From contig JAKIVS010000002.1 of assembly GCA_022750435.1 (NCBI GenBank), positions 124,001 through 188,000 of the forward strand: a stretch of DNA of 64,000 nt, written 5' to 3'. Numbering within the stretch: position 1 is the stretch's first letter; each line of letters opens with the position of its first letter. The stretch is from Thermoplasmata archaeon. Its GTDB lineage: Archaea > Thermoplasmatota > Thermoplasmata > Lutacidiplasmatales > UBA184. This document shows, in pieces, positions 32,734 to 41,311 of this stretch. A model generated the notes under the pieces. That model was given only the letters and a program-made list of their open reading frames with translations, was not told the DNA's origin and ran no database searches. A program made the position numbers and the translations under genes.

Positions 32734-35676
32734 GTGCGCGAGGGTATTCGCCGATTTGATCTCCGCCGAACCGGTTCTCACGTCCCGGCGTCCCTTCTCC
32801 TCCTCAGCGGGCTCGCGCTGCTCCTGATCCTTCCCACCACCCTCGTCACCCGGGCGAGTCCGATCCCCTCGGCCACCCCCATCGCCGGCGCCCTCCGCGC
32901 CGCGTCACCGGCGGCCCCGACCTCGTCGTCGTGCGGGGTCCACATTTCCCCGGTCGCCTGCGCGACCGCTCCGTTCCCCTCGCACCCGGCGACGGGCGGC
33001 AACGTCACCGGCGTCAATCCAGTCGCCTGGACCGACATCTCGAACGACGTCGGGTCGCCGCCTCCGGCCCGCTACCTGGGCTCGATGGTCTGGGACCCGG
33101 TCGACCAGTACGTCCTCCTCTTCGGTGGGTACGACGCCGGCACGAAGAGCGACACGTGGGAGTTCTCGCACAACCAGTGGTCCGAAGTGAACACCGGCAA
33201 CTCCCCCCCGGGGCGGTACGTCGGAATGATGGCGTGGGACTCCGCGGACGGCTACGCGGTCCTGTTCGGCGGCTACAACGCCGCCGCGACCTACTACAAC
33301 GACACGTGGACGTACGTCCACGGCGCGTGGAACAACATCACCGGAACGACGAACCAGACGCCGTCCGGCCGGTGGCGCGCCTCGATGACGTACGACGCCT
33401 CCGACGGGTACGTGGTGATGTTCGGGGGTACGACCTCCCTCGGAACGGCCCTCTCGGACACGTGGGAGTTCCACCAGGGCAACTGGACGAAGCTGACGGT
33501 GAACGGGACCCCCACCGGGCGCTACCGGGCGAGCATGACCTACGACCCGGTCGACAACGAGACGGTCCTGTTCGGCGGATGCACGGCGACCAACTGCCCC
33601 GACTCCACCACCTGGGCCTACCACGATTACAATTGGACGCTGCTTTCGCCGAGCAGCCACCCCAGCGCGCGCGTCTACTACGGGCTGACGTACTCGACGA
33701 TCTCTCGGACGGTGCTCCTGTTCGGAGGCACCACGTCCGCCGCGACGAACGTCCCCACCGCCGACACGTGGAACTTCACGAACGGCACGTGGACGTCCCT
33801 GACCAGCTCCGTCAAGGGTGCGCCGGCCGCGATCGCCTACACGATGATGGCGTTCGACCCGCTCGACGGGTACACCATCCTTTACGGCGGTGAGTGGGCC
33901 AACGGCACGTTCAGCAACCAGACCTGGGCCCTCGGGCCTTCGATCCTCGGGGCCGTCTCCGTCTCCCCCACGCCCATCGACCTCGGACAATCGGCGAAGG
34001 TGAACGCGACGCCGTTCTCCTTCTCCTCCTACGTCTCGTACAACTACACGGCCCTCCCGCCGGGCTGCGTCGCGGGGAACATCTCGAACTTCACCTGCAC
34101 CCCCACCTCGACGGGGACCTTCCCCGTCAACGTGACCCTCAACGATTCCGCCGGGCAGCCGGCCCAGTGGAACAGCACGCTGACCGTCGCGGCCGACCCG
34201 GACATCACGTCGGACACCTGGGACCTGTCCACCGTCACGCTCGGGACGCTCACGACCCTGCGGACCGTGGCGACCGGCGGCGCGGGAAGCCTGCGGTATT
34301 CGTACTCGAGCCTGCCGAGCGGATGCGTTTCGGCGGACGTCGCCAACCTGACGTGCACGCCGACGCAGTCGGGGACGTTCCCGGTCCACATCACCGTGAC
34401 CGATGCCGTTCACTTCACGGTCCAGCAGAACGCCACGCTGGTCGTGAACGCCTTGCCCTCGTTCGCGAGCGTGATCACCGTGCCGGGCGCCGCCGACGTG
34501 GGCCAGTCGTTCACGATCTACGCGAACCTCACGGCCGGCTCCGGGACCGCGCCGTTCACGTACGTGTACCGCAACTTGCCGCTCCCGTGCCACACCGCGG
34601 ACACCGCCGCCCTGGTGTGCACCCCGAGCGCTCCCGGCACCTCCGTCGTCACCGTCAACGTGACCGACACCTTCGGATGGTCGGCCTCTTCGGCGGTCGG
34701 CGTGACGATCAACGCCGACCCGACGTTCAGCTCCGGCGTGGCATCGCCCACGGCGTTCGACGTGGGGACGCCGGTGTCGATCTGGGCGAACGCGTCCGGC
34801 GGCAGCGGGTCGTTCCTCTACAACTACACGAACGCCCCGACCGGCTGCGTCCTCACCTCCCGCCCGGCGAACACCTGCACCCCGACCGTGGCGGGCGCCT
34901 ACAACATCACCGCGACGGCCACCGATGCCGCCGGGTTCGTGCTCACCGAGCAGATCCCGGTCGTCGTGAACCCCGCCCTTGGCGTCGGTCCGATCAACGC
35001 CACGCCGGGGACGATCGATGCCGGCCAGAGCGTGACCTTCAGCGTCCTGCCCACCGGTGGGACTACGCCGTTTGCCTTCGCCTTCACCGGGCTCCCGAGG
35101 GGCTGTCTCCAGACTCCGGGGGACGGGAACGTCACGTGCTCGCCGACCGTCACCGGCTCCTACACCGTCGGCGTCTCCGTGACCGACGCCTCGAAGGTCA
35201 CCCTCACCTCCGGCGGCACCCTGACCGTCCTTACCGACCCGGGGGTGATCTCGCTGACCGCCTCCTCCGCCTCGGTGACGGTGAACCAGCCGTTCGCCCT
35301 CGCGACCGACGCCGCGAACGGGAGCCGCCCCTACTCCTACACCTACACCGGGCTCCCCACAGGGTGCGCGTCGACGGACTCGGCGACGCTCCAATGCACG
35401 CCGACCTCGACGGGGACGTACTCCATCGTGGTCACGGTGAAGGACTCCCTCGGGTTCGCGACGATGTCGCAGCCGACGAACGTGACGGTCTCGGCCGTCG
35501 CCTCCTCCACGTTCCTCGGTCTCCCCGGAGCGGCCGGGTACGCGCTGATCGGACTCGTCGTGGTCATCGTGGCCGCCGGGGTGTACCTGGTCGTCCGGCG
35601 GCGGTCGGCGGGCCCGAAGAGCCCGCCGCCGCAACCGAAGCCCGACAAGTGGTCGGAAGACAACCCCGACACCTGA
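32734..35676 (+). CDS. Kelch-propeller surface protein with six Ig-like repeats, 980 aa
   Basis: Predicted surface adhesin or scaffold. After a signal peptide (about 14-40), six kelch-type blades (xRYxxSMTYDPVDxxxVLFGG...DTWxF) make one complete propeller, about residues 110-405. Six Ig-like repeats of about 83 residues follow (about 409-922), each with YxYxxLPxGC and a second Cys in xCTPT, suggesting one disulfide per repeat. A C-terminal helix (about 932-955) precedes RRRSAGPKS. No enzymatic motif is visible. The start GTG 32734 is chosen from the TATA spacing, and the 29 upstream in-frame residues are probably untranslated. Confidence 0.85.
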   Translation: MREGIRRFDLRRTGSHVPASLLLLSGLALLLILPTTLVTRASPIPSATPIAGALRAASPAAPTSSSCGVHISPVACATAPFPSHPATGGNVTGVNPVAWTDISNDVGSPPPARYLGSMVWDPVDQYVLLFGGYDAGTKSDTWEFSHNQWSEVNTGNSPPGRYVGMMAWDSADGYAVLFGGYNAAATYYNDTWTYVHGAWNNITGTTNQTPSGRWRASMTYDASDGYVVMFGGTTSLGTALSDTWEFHQGNWTKLTVNGTPTGRYRASMTYDPVDNETVLFGGCTATNCPDSTTWAYHDYNWTLLSPSSHPSARVYYGLTYSTISRTVLLFGGTTSAATNVPTADTWNFTNGTWTSLTSSVKGAPAAIAYTMMAFDPLDGYTILYGGEWANGTFSNQTWALGPSILGAVSVSPTPIDLGQSAKVNATPFSFSSYVSYNYTALPPGCVAGNISNFTCTPTSTGTFPVNVTLNDSAGQPAQWNSTLTVAADPDITSDTWDLSTVTLGTLTTLRTVATGGAGSLRYSYSSLPSGCVSADVANLTCTPTQSGTFPVHITVTDAVHFTVQQNATLVVNALPSFASVITVPGAADVGQSFTIYANLTAGSGTAPFTYVYRNLPLPCHTADTAALVCTPSAPGTSVVTVNVTDTFGWSASSAVGVTINADPTFSSGVASPTAFDVGTPVSIWANASGGSGSFLYNYTNAPTGCVLTSRPANTCTPTVAGAYNITATATDAAGFVLTEQIPVVVNPALGVGPINATPGTIDAGQSVTFSVLPTGGTTPFAFAFTGLPRGCLQTPGDGNVTCSPTVTGSYTVGVSVTDASKVTLTSGGTLTVLTDPGVISLTASSASVTVNQPFALATDAANGSRPYSYTYTGLPTGCASTDSATLQCTPTSTGTYSIVVTVKDSLGFATMSQPTNVTVSAVASSTFLGLPGAAGYALIGLVVVIVAAGVYLVVRRRSAGPKSPPPQPKPDKWSEDNPDT
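33061..33942 (+). repeat. Six in-frame kelch-like blades
   Basis: Six tandem protein-level repeats of about 48 residues share R-Y-x-x-S-M-x-Y-D-P, V-L-F-G-G and D-T-W at fixed spacing. Six blades are the number needed to close a kelch propeller. The copies diverge at the DNA level. Confidence 0.8.
33958..35505 (+). repeat. Six in-frame Ig-like repeats with paired cysteines
   Basis: Six copies with a period of about 250 bases, each with a GLPxGC-like Cys and a second Cys 9-15 residues later followed by xPTxxGxYxVxVTVTD. Spacing is regular, and only protein-level similarity is conserved. Confidence 0.8.
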
Positions 35677-35698
35677 ATCGGGGTGCGGGGAATCGACA

Positions 35699-35705
35699 AG
35701 TTAAC
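35699..35705 (+). promoter_or_regulatory. TATA-like box of the 193-aa membrane protein
   Basis: CAAGTTAACACG, centred about 27 bases before the GTG at 35729, fits a leaderless transcript. Confidence 0.5.
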
Positions 35706-35728
35706 ACGCGCGAACGCGTCGCGCACCC

Positions 35729-36310
35729 GTGGTCGTCCCCTCCCCGAATCCGGCGATCACGCCCCTCCCACCCGTACTGGCACCGGACGAGCGCCGTTGG
35801 CTCCACGACAAGTACGAGCGGCTCGCTTCGGAGGAGGCCCAGCTGGCGGCGGGCCGCACGGCCTACTACGCGGCGATCGGCACGGTACTGATCACCGGGC
35901 TGCTCGTGGCCGTCGCGGACCTCAGCGCGAACGCCGAGGTCCTGACGACGGCGGTCACGTTCCTCGCCCTCTTGGGGCTCCTGATCTCGATGGTGTGGGC
36001 GGTACTCCTGCACCGGACCAACGACGCGCAAAAGATGTGGCGTGAGGCGGCGCTCCAGCTCGAACTCGTCTCCCCACCGATTCCCGGTCAGATCATCGTC
36101 CCGGTATCGCTCCGATCGGGGGCCGTCCTCCCCATCGACCTCCTGCGCCCCTACGAGGCCCACCGGGAGCGGTTCTCGCCCTCGAAGCAGATCTCCTGGA
36201 TGGACCGGGTCAATCCCGATGCGTTGACCGAGATCCTTCCGATGACGTTCCTCGGACTGTGGGCCGGGACGCTCGTCGTCGTCTGGGTCTGGTTCCTCGC
36301 CCTGCGCTGA
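35729..36310 (+). CDS. Membrane protein of unknown function (three TM helices)
   Basis: A 193-aa protein with a hydrophilic N-terminal part (DERRWLHDKYERLASEEAQL), two close transmembrane helices (about 45-65 and 70-92), a soluble middle with IIVPVSLRSGAVLPIDLLRPYE, and a third C-terminal helix (about 170-192). I do not recognise a family. GTG start at 35729 matches the TATA spacing. The next gene (DUF2252) begins 12 bases after its stop, so they probably form one transcript, which is the only hint at function. Confidence 0.65.
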   Translation: MVVPSPNPAITPLPPVLAPDERRWLHDKYERLASEEAQLAAGRTAYYAAIGTVLITGLLVAVADLSANAEVLTTAVTFLALLGLLISMVWAVLLHRTNDAQKMWREAALQLELVSPPIPGQIIVPVSLRSGAVLPIDLLRPYEAHRERFSPSKQISWMDRVNPDALTEILPMTFLGLWAGTLVVVWVWFLALR

Positions 36311-36322
36311 GGTCGACCGACG

Positions 36323-37705
36323 ATGCCGAAGCGCGGACCCCCGCGGCGCGTCCCAAAGCTCCGCGGGGAGACCCGGAGCGCCCGGGCCTCGGCCGGCAAG
36401 GCCGCGCGGCGTCGCGTCCCTCGCTCGAGCCACGCGAGCTGGCTCCCTCCGAAGGACCGGCCCGACCCGGTGGAGATCCTCCAAGAGGGGGCGACCTCGC
36501 GCCGGCGCGAGCTCCTCCCGATCCGCTACGGGCGCATGTCGCTCTCGCCGTTCGCGTTCCTCCGCGGCTCCGCCGCCGTGATGGCCCACGACCTTGCCGG
36601 CACGCCCAGCACGGGATTCCGGGTCCAGCTCTGCGGGGACGCCCACGTGAGCAACTTCGGGGTGTTCGCGACCCCCGAGCGCGACCGGGTGTTCGACGTC
36701 AACGACTTCGACGAGACGCTCCCCGGCCCTTGGGAATGGGACGTCAAGCGCCTCGCCACCAGCGTCGTCCTCGTCGGCCGGCAGAACGGCCTCGGACGGC
36801 TCCCCTCGCGCCGCCTCGCGCGGGCATCGGTCCGGTCGTACCGGTCGGCGATGGCGCAGTTCGCCTCGATGCGCTACCTCGACATTTGGTACAGCCACAT
36901 CGACCTTTCCGCGATGCCGCCCACGGTCGACCGGGCAGGCCGGGAAGAGGTCGGAGGCGACGTCCGGAAGGCCCGCGGGAGGACGGGGCTCTACGCCTTC
37001 CCGAAGATCGCCGAGCGAGTCGGCCGCGGTTACCGGATCCGGGACCATCCGCCGCTCATCACCCACTTCCGGCGCTCCGCCGACGACGAGCGGTCGCGGG
37101 AGTTCTTCGACCGGTACCGGACGAGCCTCCCGAGCGACCGCCGGATGCTCCTCGACCGGTACCACGTGGAGGACGTGGCGCGGAAGGTCGTGGGGGTCGG
37201 CAGCGTCGGCACGGACTGCTCGGTGATGCTGCTGATGGCGGACTCGGACCTGCTCGACCCGCTGATCCTCCAACTGAAGGAGGCGACGACCTCGGCCCTC
37301 GCGCCGTACGCTGGGCCCAGCCGATTCTCGGACCCCGCGGAGCGGGTCGTGGTGGGCCAGCGGGCGATCCAGGAGGCGAGCGACGTCATCCTCGGGCGGA
37401 GCGCGTCCGGGGGCCGGTCGTACTACGTGCGCCAGCTCCGCGACATGAAGTTCTCCACCGACCCGGGCGGCCTCTCCGCGAAGGAGCTCGGCGGACGGGC
37501 CGAACTGTGCGGGGCGGCGCTCGGTCGGGCCCACGCACGAACCGGAGATCCCGCCCGGATCGCCGGATACCTCGGGGACGGGGAGATCTTCGACGAGGCC
37601 GTGGCGGAGTTCGCCGACGCCTACGCGGACCAGGTCGTCCGCGACCACCGCACGCTGCTCCAGGCGATCCGGCAGAAGCGCGTCCCGGCCCGGGTCGACG
37701 TCTAG
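36323..37705 (+). CDS. DUF2252 family protein (kinase-like fold)
   Basis: A 460-aa DUF2252 protein. The N-terminus is Arg/Lys-rich. YGRMSLSPFAFLRGSAAVM is the family signature near residue 70. LCGDAHVSNFG near 108 and VFDVNDFDET near 126 resemble the catalytic HGDxHxxN and D-containing metal loops of aminoglycoside/choline-kinase-like folds, suggesting a small-molecule or protein kinase activity that is not proven for this family. The ATG lies 12 bases after the preceding stop, which suggests co-transcription with that membrane protein. Confidence 0.88.
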   Translation: MPKRGPPRRVPKLRGETRSARASAGKAARRRVPRSSHASWLPPKDRPDPVEILQEGATSRRRELLPIRYGRMSLSPFAFLRGSAAVMAHDLAGTPSTGFRVQLCGDAHVSNFGVFATPERDRVFDVNDFDETLPGPWEWDVKRLATSVVLVGRQNGLGRLPSRRLARASVRSYRSAMAQFASMRYLDIWYSHIDLSAMPPTVDRAGREEVGGDVRKARGRTGLYAFPKIAERVGRGYRIRDHPPLITHFRRSADDERSREFFDRYRTSLPSDRRMLLDRYHVEDVARKVVGVGSVGTDCSVMLLMADSDLLDPLILQLKEATTSALAPYAGPSRFSDPAERVVVGQRAIQEASDVILGRSASGGRSYYVRQLRDMKFSTDPGGLSAKELGGRAELCGAALGRAHARTGDPARIAGYLGDGEIFDEAVAEFADAYADQVVRDHRTLLQAIRQKRVPARVDV

Positions 37706-37730
37706 GAAACGTGCGCGACCGGGGCCGCGG

Positions 37731-38591
37731 TCACGGCGTCCGGGGCGTGAACTCGACCACGCTCATCCCGGCGCTCCCGAAGCACCGCTCGTTGCTGACC
37801 AAGCGGGCCCGGAACCGGTTCCCGAGGGCCCCGGCGAGGACGAAGTACGGTCCGAGACCCCCCTCGGGTTGGGCTTCGCGCCACTTGGCCCGGTCGAAGC
37901 CCGCCACCCCGTCGACGTCGCCGCGGAGGATCCGGTCGAGGATCTCCGCCTCGATCGCTTCCCCGTCCGGCCATCGGCGAGCGTCCGGTCCGAAGGAGAA
38001 CTTCGAGAAGTTGTGCAAGATCTGTCCGGTCGCGACGAACGCCACCGAGCGGCCCGACGCTTCGGCGGCCCGGGCGATCGCTTCGCCCCAGCGTCGGTGT
38101 GCGGCCGGGTCGGCGAGCGAGAACGAGAGGGCCACCACGGGAATCTTGGCCGCAGGGGCCAACGGGGCCAAGGCGCTCCAGGCTCCATGGTCGAGGCCCC
38201 ACTCCTCGCTCTCCTCGGCCGGGAGGCCCGACCGGAGCCCCTCCGCCACCAACCGGCGACCGAACACCGGGTCGCCGGCCGGCTCGTACCGGTGGCCGTA
38301 GAACGCCGGCGGGAAACCGGAGAAGTCCTCGAGGAACCTCGGGTGGGCGCTCACGTCGACGAGGAACTTCTCGCGCGACATCCGGTGGGGCGAGGCGACG
38401 ACCAGGACGTCGGGGCGCACCCGTTCCTCCAGTCCAAGACCGCGGAGGGCCGCGACGGTCTCGGCCCCCCCGACGCCGAGGACCTCCGGTGCGATCAGGT
38501 TGGGCGCGTTCGGGGCGAACAACCCCCACACGACCCCGGCCCGGCCGGACGCGGGACGTGCGGGGGAAGCGGCGGCCCGCGACGTCGGCAC
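37731..38591 (-). CDS. LigB-superfamily (class III extradiol dioxygenase-like) protein
   Basis: A 286-aa protein related to class III extradiol ring-cleavage dioxygenases and MEMO-type proteins. VLVVASPHRMSREKF supplies one metal-ligand His, and GLDHGAWSALAPLAP the likely catalytic His. The position of the first metal-ligand His (APHGG or VPHPP in relatives) is FAPNAPNLI here, with Asn, so iron binding may be altered. GTG 38591 is the longest start; GTG 38531 is an alternative that begins right at the first conserved strand. It lies 45 bases downstream of ribA in the same direction. The substrate is unknown. Confidence 0.8.
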   Translation of the reverse strand: MPTSRAAASPARPASGRAGVVWGLFAPNAPNLIAPEVLGVGGAETVAALRGLGLEERVRPDVLVVASPHRMSREKFLVDVSAHPRFLEDFSGFPPAFYGHRYEPAGDPVFGRRLVAEGLRSGLPAEESEEWGLDHGAWSALAPLAPAAKIPVVALSFSLADPAAHRRWGEAIARAAEASGRSVAFVATGQILHNFSKFSFGPDARRWPDGEAIEAEILDRILRGDVDGVAGFDRAKWREAQPEGGLGPYFVLAGALGNRFRARLVSNERCFGSAGMSVVEFTPRTP

Positions 38592-38636
38592 GACCGGATC
38601 TCGGGGGTCCTCTCGGGGCGGGCCCAGGTCCGCGCC

Positions 38637-39365
38637 TCAGCCTTCGGAGGGGCCGGTTGCGGAATGGAGGCAATCGAGCTGTTCGCGGATCGGGGGCCAC
38701 GGCGGCGCCGCCAGAAGGTGGCCCGCCTTCACCCGCTTCGTCTCCAGGTACTTGGCGTTGTGCGGGTTCGGCGAGACCTCGAGCGGAATCCGACCTTCGA
38801 TCTTGACGCCGTGCACGCGGAGGTCGGCGATCTTCGCCGGATTGTTGGACATGAGCAGGATCGACCGGACGTCGAGCGCCTCCAACATCCCCGCGGCGAC
38901 GGCGTAATCGCGTTCGTCGGCCCGGAAGCCGAGCGCCTCGTTCGCCTCGATGGTGTCGAGCCCCAGCTCTTGCAGCCGGTAGGCCTTGATCTTGTTCCCG
39001 AGGCCAATCCCTCGGCCCTCCTGGCGAAGGTAGAGCAACACGCCCGCGCCGCGGGCGAGAAGTTGCTCGAGCGCGAGCTCGAGCTGCTCGCGGCAGTCGC
39101 ACCGCAGGGAACCGAACACGTCCCCCGTCAGGCACTCCGAATGGAGCCGGACCGGGACCTGTTCCTTGCCCGCGACGTCGCCGAGCACCAGCGCGGCGTG
39201 CTCTTTCCCGTCCCCGGGGCTCTGAAAGGCGACGACCTCGAAGTCGCCGAACCGGCTCGGGAGGTCGGCGACGGCGACCACTCGGACCCCATGCTGCGAT
39301 CCCCGCGGGGGCGGGCCTTCCGACGGGTGCAACATGTCTTCCAGCGACGGTTTCGGCACTCCCAT
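38637..39365 (-). CDS. ribA: GTP cyclohydrolase II
   Basis: Converts GTP to 2,5-diamino-6-ribosylamino-4-pyrimidinone 5'-phosphate, formate and pyrophosphate, the first step of riboflavin synthesis. RLHSECLTGDVFGSLRCDCREQ holds the zinc Cys triad (C-x10-C-x-C), and LRQEGRGIGLGNKIKAYRLQ the GTP and catalytic region. The 242-aa length is that of the single-domain bacterial enzyme, with no RibB fusion. Many archaea use a different first enzyme (ArfA, GTP cyclohydrolase III), so the bacterial type is notable. ATG 39365 is chosen; a GTG two codons later is possible. The upstream 204-base gap shows no FMN-riboswitch-like structure that I can recognise. Confidence 0.93.
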   Translation of the reverse strand: MGVPKPSLEDMLHPSEGPPPRGSQHGVRVVAVADLPSRFGDFEVVAFQSPGDGKEHAALVLGDVAGKEQVPVRLHSECLTGDVFGSLRCDCREQLELALEQLLARGAGVLLYLRQEGRGIGLGNKIKAYRLQELGLDTIEANEALGFRADERDYAVAAGMLEALDVRSILLMSNNPAKIADLRVHGVKIEGRIPLEVSPNPHNAKYLETKRVKAGHLLAAPPWPPIREQLDCLHSATGPSEG

Positions 39366-39569
39366 GGAAGCCCCTGCGGATGCAGGCGACCGAACGGACG
39401 ACCACAGCTCCTCTTGACGATTTGCTGACGCGGGGCCCACTACGACAACGGCCTCCCACCGTCGACCGGGCGCATGGGACCTGCGGGATGTCGACCGCGG
39501 GGCGGAGACCCCCAGTTCGGCGACTCGAACGGGGTGGCCCCGGGAGGAGCGCGGGGCGACCCGACCACT

Positions 39570-40457
39570 CTAGGCGGGGGAACCGGGCACGGCCGCGGGG
39601 CCCGGACGGCGAACCCGACGACGGCCCCCGCTCGCGGGGTCGGAGGGAAACTCGGAGCGGAGCAGGAGGTCGAGAAGTCGGTCGTGCTTCCGCTCGTCCG
39701 ACACCATGCTCTCCCACAGGATCCGCATGACTCCGCCGAACCGCTCTCCCGGGTCCCCCGCGGAGCTCTCCTCGGCGGCGTGCTCCCGGGCGATGAGGCG
39801 GCGGACGTCGGCGCGGGTGATTCCGGAGGGAACCGTCCGCGAGATCCCGCGGTCGAGGTAGGCGGCCAAGGCGGCCACGATCTCCGCGTGCCGGAGGCTG
39901 TCGGAGGCGATCTGGCGGAACACCGCCCGCGTCAGTTCGTCGCGCGAGCGTTGCGCAAGGCGCATGCATTCGGTGACGGCGGCCTGCTCCCCGGCGATCC
40001 GGTGGTGGATCCAGGCCGCATCCCCCCGTCGGGTCTGGGCGCTCGACGGCTCGGTGGGCGATCCGCCCCGGCGGCGTTTCCCGGTCGTTCCCGAGAGCTC
40101 CATCGCCGTCTCGAGCAGCGCGGCCGTCGCCGTGTGGCTCCCCTTCGCGGTGACGAGCCGCTGGGCCGCCTTGCGGACGACGCCGCGGACGCGCTCGTCG
40201 GATTCGAAGGCGGTGAGAGCACCGCGCAGGCGCTTTCCGGAGAGGTACTGCGAGACGGCGGACGGCACGAGGCCGAGGGCCTCCGCCGCCTGTCGCTCGG
40301 AGAGGCCGAACCCCTCCACGAGTTCCCGCGCGATCAGTCCCTGGGCGACCTGGACCCACTGGCCCGCGGACGGCGCACCCGACGGCACGGGGGGCGGAGC
40401 GGGGCGAGATTCATAGGGTCTGCTCCCCGAATCACGCGGGTGTTCACACTGTGACAT
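39570..40457 (-). CDS. HTH regulator fused to a ferritin-like domain
   Basis: A 295-aa two-domain protein. Residues about 33-110 resemble the COG2522-type archaeal HTH: LIARELVEGFGLSERQAAEALGL followed by PSAVSQYLSGKR as the recognition helix. Residues about 145-270 form a four-helix bundle of the ferritin/rubrerythrin class, with HHRIAGEQAAV (helix A), SDSLRHAEIVAAL (B), AREHAAEES (C) and SDERKHDRLLDLL (D). Several diiron-type Glu/His ligands are visible, but helix B has Ser where ExxH is usual. It is divergent from a ZIP transporter with 68 bases between, so iron- or metal-dependent control of that gene is the natural inference. Confidence 0.8.
   Translation of the reverse strand: MSQCEHPRDSGSRPYESRPAPPPVPSGAPSAGQWVQVAQGLIARELVEGFGLSERQAAEALGLVPSAVSQYLSGKRLRGALTAFESDERVRGVVRKAAQRLVTAKGSHTATAALLETAMELSGTTGKRRRGGSPTEPSSAQTRRGDAAWIHHRIAGEQAAVTECMRLAQRSRDELTRAVFRQIASDSLRHAEIVAALAAYLDRGISRTVPSGITRADVRRLIAREHAAEESSAGDPGERFGGVMRILWESMVSDERKHDRLLDLLLRSEFPSDPASGGRRRVRRPGPAAVPGSPA
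40444..40454. promoter_or_regulatory. Palindrome TCACA-C-TGTGA at the regulator start codon
   Basis: An 11-bp perfect inverted repeat lying in the first codons of the HTH-ferritin gene. It could be an autoregulatory operator. Confidence 0.35.
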
Positions 40458-40466
40458 TTGCGCGCA

Positions 40467-40481
40467 CCGGCATCACGCCGG
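40467..40481. promoter_or_regulatory. Palindrome CCGGC-ATCAC-GCCGG in the divergent promoter
   Basis: A perfect 5-bp inverted repeat with a 5-base spacer, placed between the regulator start and the TATA-like box of the ZIP gene. It is a candidate site for the HTH-ferritin regulator. Confidence 0.4.
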
Positions 40482-40489
40482 AGCAGAGG

Positions 40490-40496
40490 TTATGAA
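40490..40496 (+). promoter_or_regulatory. TATA-like box of the ZIP gene
   Basis: GTTATGAAC is centred about 33 bases before the ATG at 40526. The complementary strand (TTCATAACC) may serve the divergent regulator. Confidence 0.5.
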
Positions 40497-40525
40497 CCGT
40501 ACTCCGTAGGCGCCCCCGTCCTCGC

Positions 40526-41290
40526 ATGCTCGGGTTCCTCGAGTTCGTCCTCCTGTCCGCCGTGATGGGACTCTCGATCTTCCTCTCCCTGCCCATCGTC
40601 CTGCATCCCCGCTCGGGCGGTCGGATCGGCGTCGTGCTCAACGCCGCGGCGATCGGGATCCTCCTGTTCCTCCTCGCCGATATCTTCAGCGATGTGGCGC
40701 CCCTGATCGCGAGCCCGACCACGGCGTTCCTGACCGTCCCCTCGCGGGACGTGGCGTTCGCCGTGCCGTTCGTGCTCGCCTTTCTCGTCCTGGTCCTGAT
40801 CGACGACTCGCGGGGACGCACCCGCGCAGTCTCCCCCGCGTGGACCGCCTTCGTCATCGCGGTCGGGATGGGACTTCAGAACCTGTCGGAGGGCCTGGTC
40901 TTCGGGTCCGCATGGGCCGCCGGCGCGGTCGGTCTGCTCGCCGTCGTCTTCACCGGCTTCCTCCTCCAGAACATCACCGAGGGGTTCCCCATCGCCGCCC
41001 CGTACCTCGGGGCCGAGCGGAAGCCGCTCGGGCTCCTCATCACCCTGTTCCTCGTCGGAGGGCTTCCGACGATCGTCGGGGGCATTCTCGGGTACTTCTA
41101 CAACTCCGCGGTCCTCGACCTCGCCTTCGACGGCGCGGCGATGGGCGCCATCGCCTACGTGCTCCTCCCGATGCTGAAGGCGGCGTTCCGACCCGCCGAC
41201 ACGCCGGAGAAGACGGCGCAGCGCCTCCGGCTGCTCTACTTCGGCGTTCTCGCCGGGTTCTTGCTCGGGTTCCTCGTCAACGCGGTCTGA
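40526..41290 (+). CDS. ZIP-family (GufA-like) metal transporter with His-to-Gln substitutions
   Basis: A 254-aa permease of the ZIP family, normally importing zinc, iron or manganese. About eight TM helices are visible. TM4 carries GMGLQNLSEGLVFG and TM5 LLQNITEGFPIAAPY, the positions of the HNxxEG metal-site motifs. Both His are replaced by Gln while Asn and Glu are kept. A Gly/Pro-rich helix (GGLPTIVGGILGYF) follows. Loss of both His may alter metal preference. A TATA-like box 33 bases upstream suggests an almost leaderless mRNA, and the divergent HTH-ferritin protein is the obvious candidate regulator. Confidence 0.85.
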   Translation: MLGFLEFVLLSAVMGLSIFLSLPIVLHPRSGGRIGVVLNAAAIGILLFLLADIFSDVAPLIASPTTAFLTVPSRDVAFAVPFVLAFLVLVLIDDSRGRTRAVSPAWTAFVIAVGMGLQNLSEGLVFGSAWAAGAVGLLAVVFTGFLLQNITEGFPIAAPYLGAERKPLGLLITLFLVGGLPTIVGGILGYFYNSAVLDLAFDGAAMGAIAYVLLPMLKAAFRPADTPEKTAQRLRLLYFGVLAGFLLGFLVNAV

Positions 41291-41311
41291 GCGGCCCGAC
41301 GGGCGCCGTGT

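Noticed and set aside
33061-35505. Regular repeats that might suggest a CRISPR-like or satellite array.
   Set aside because: The copies are conserved only at the protein level, in frame, with a 144- or 250-base period; they are domain repeats.
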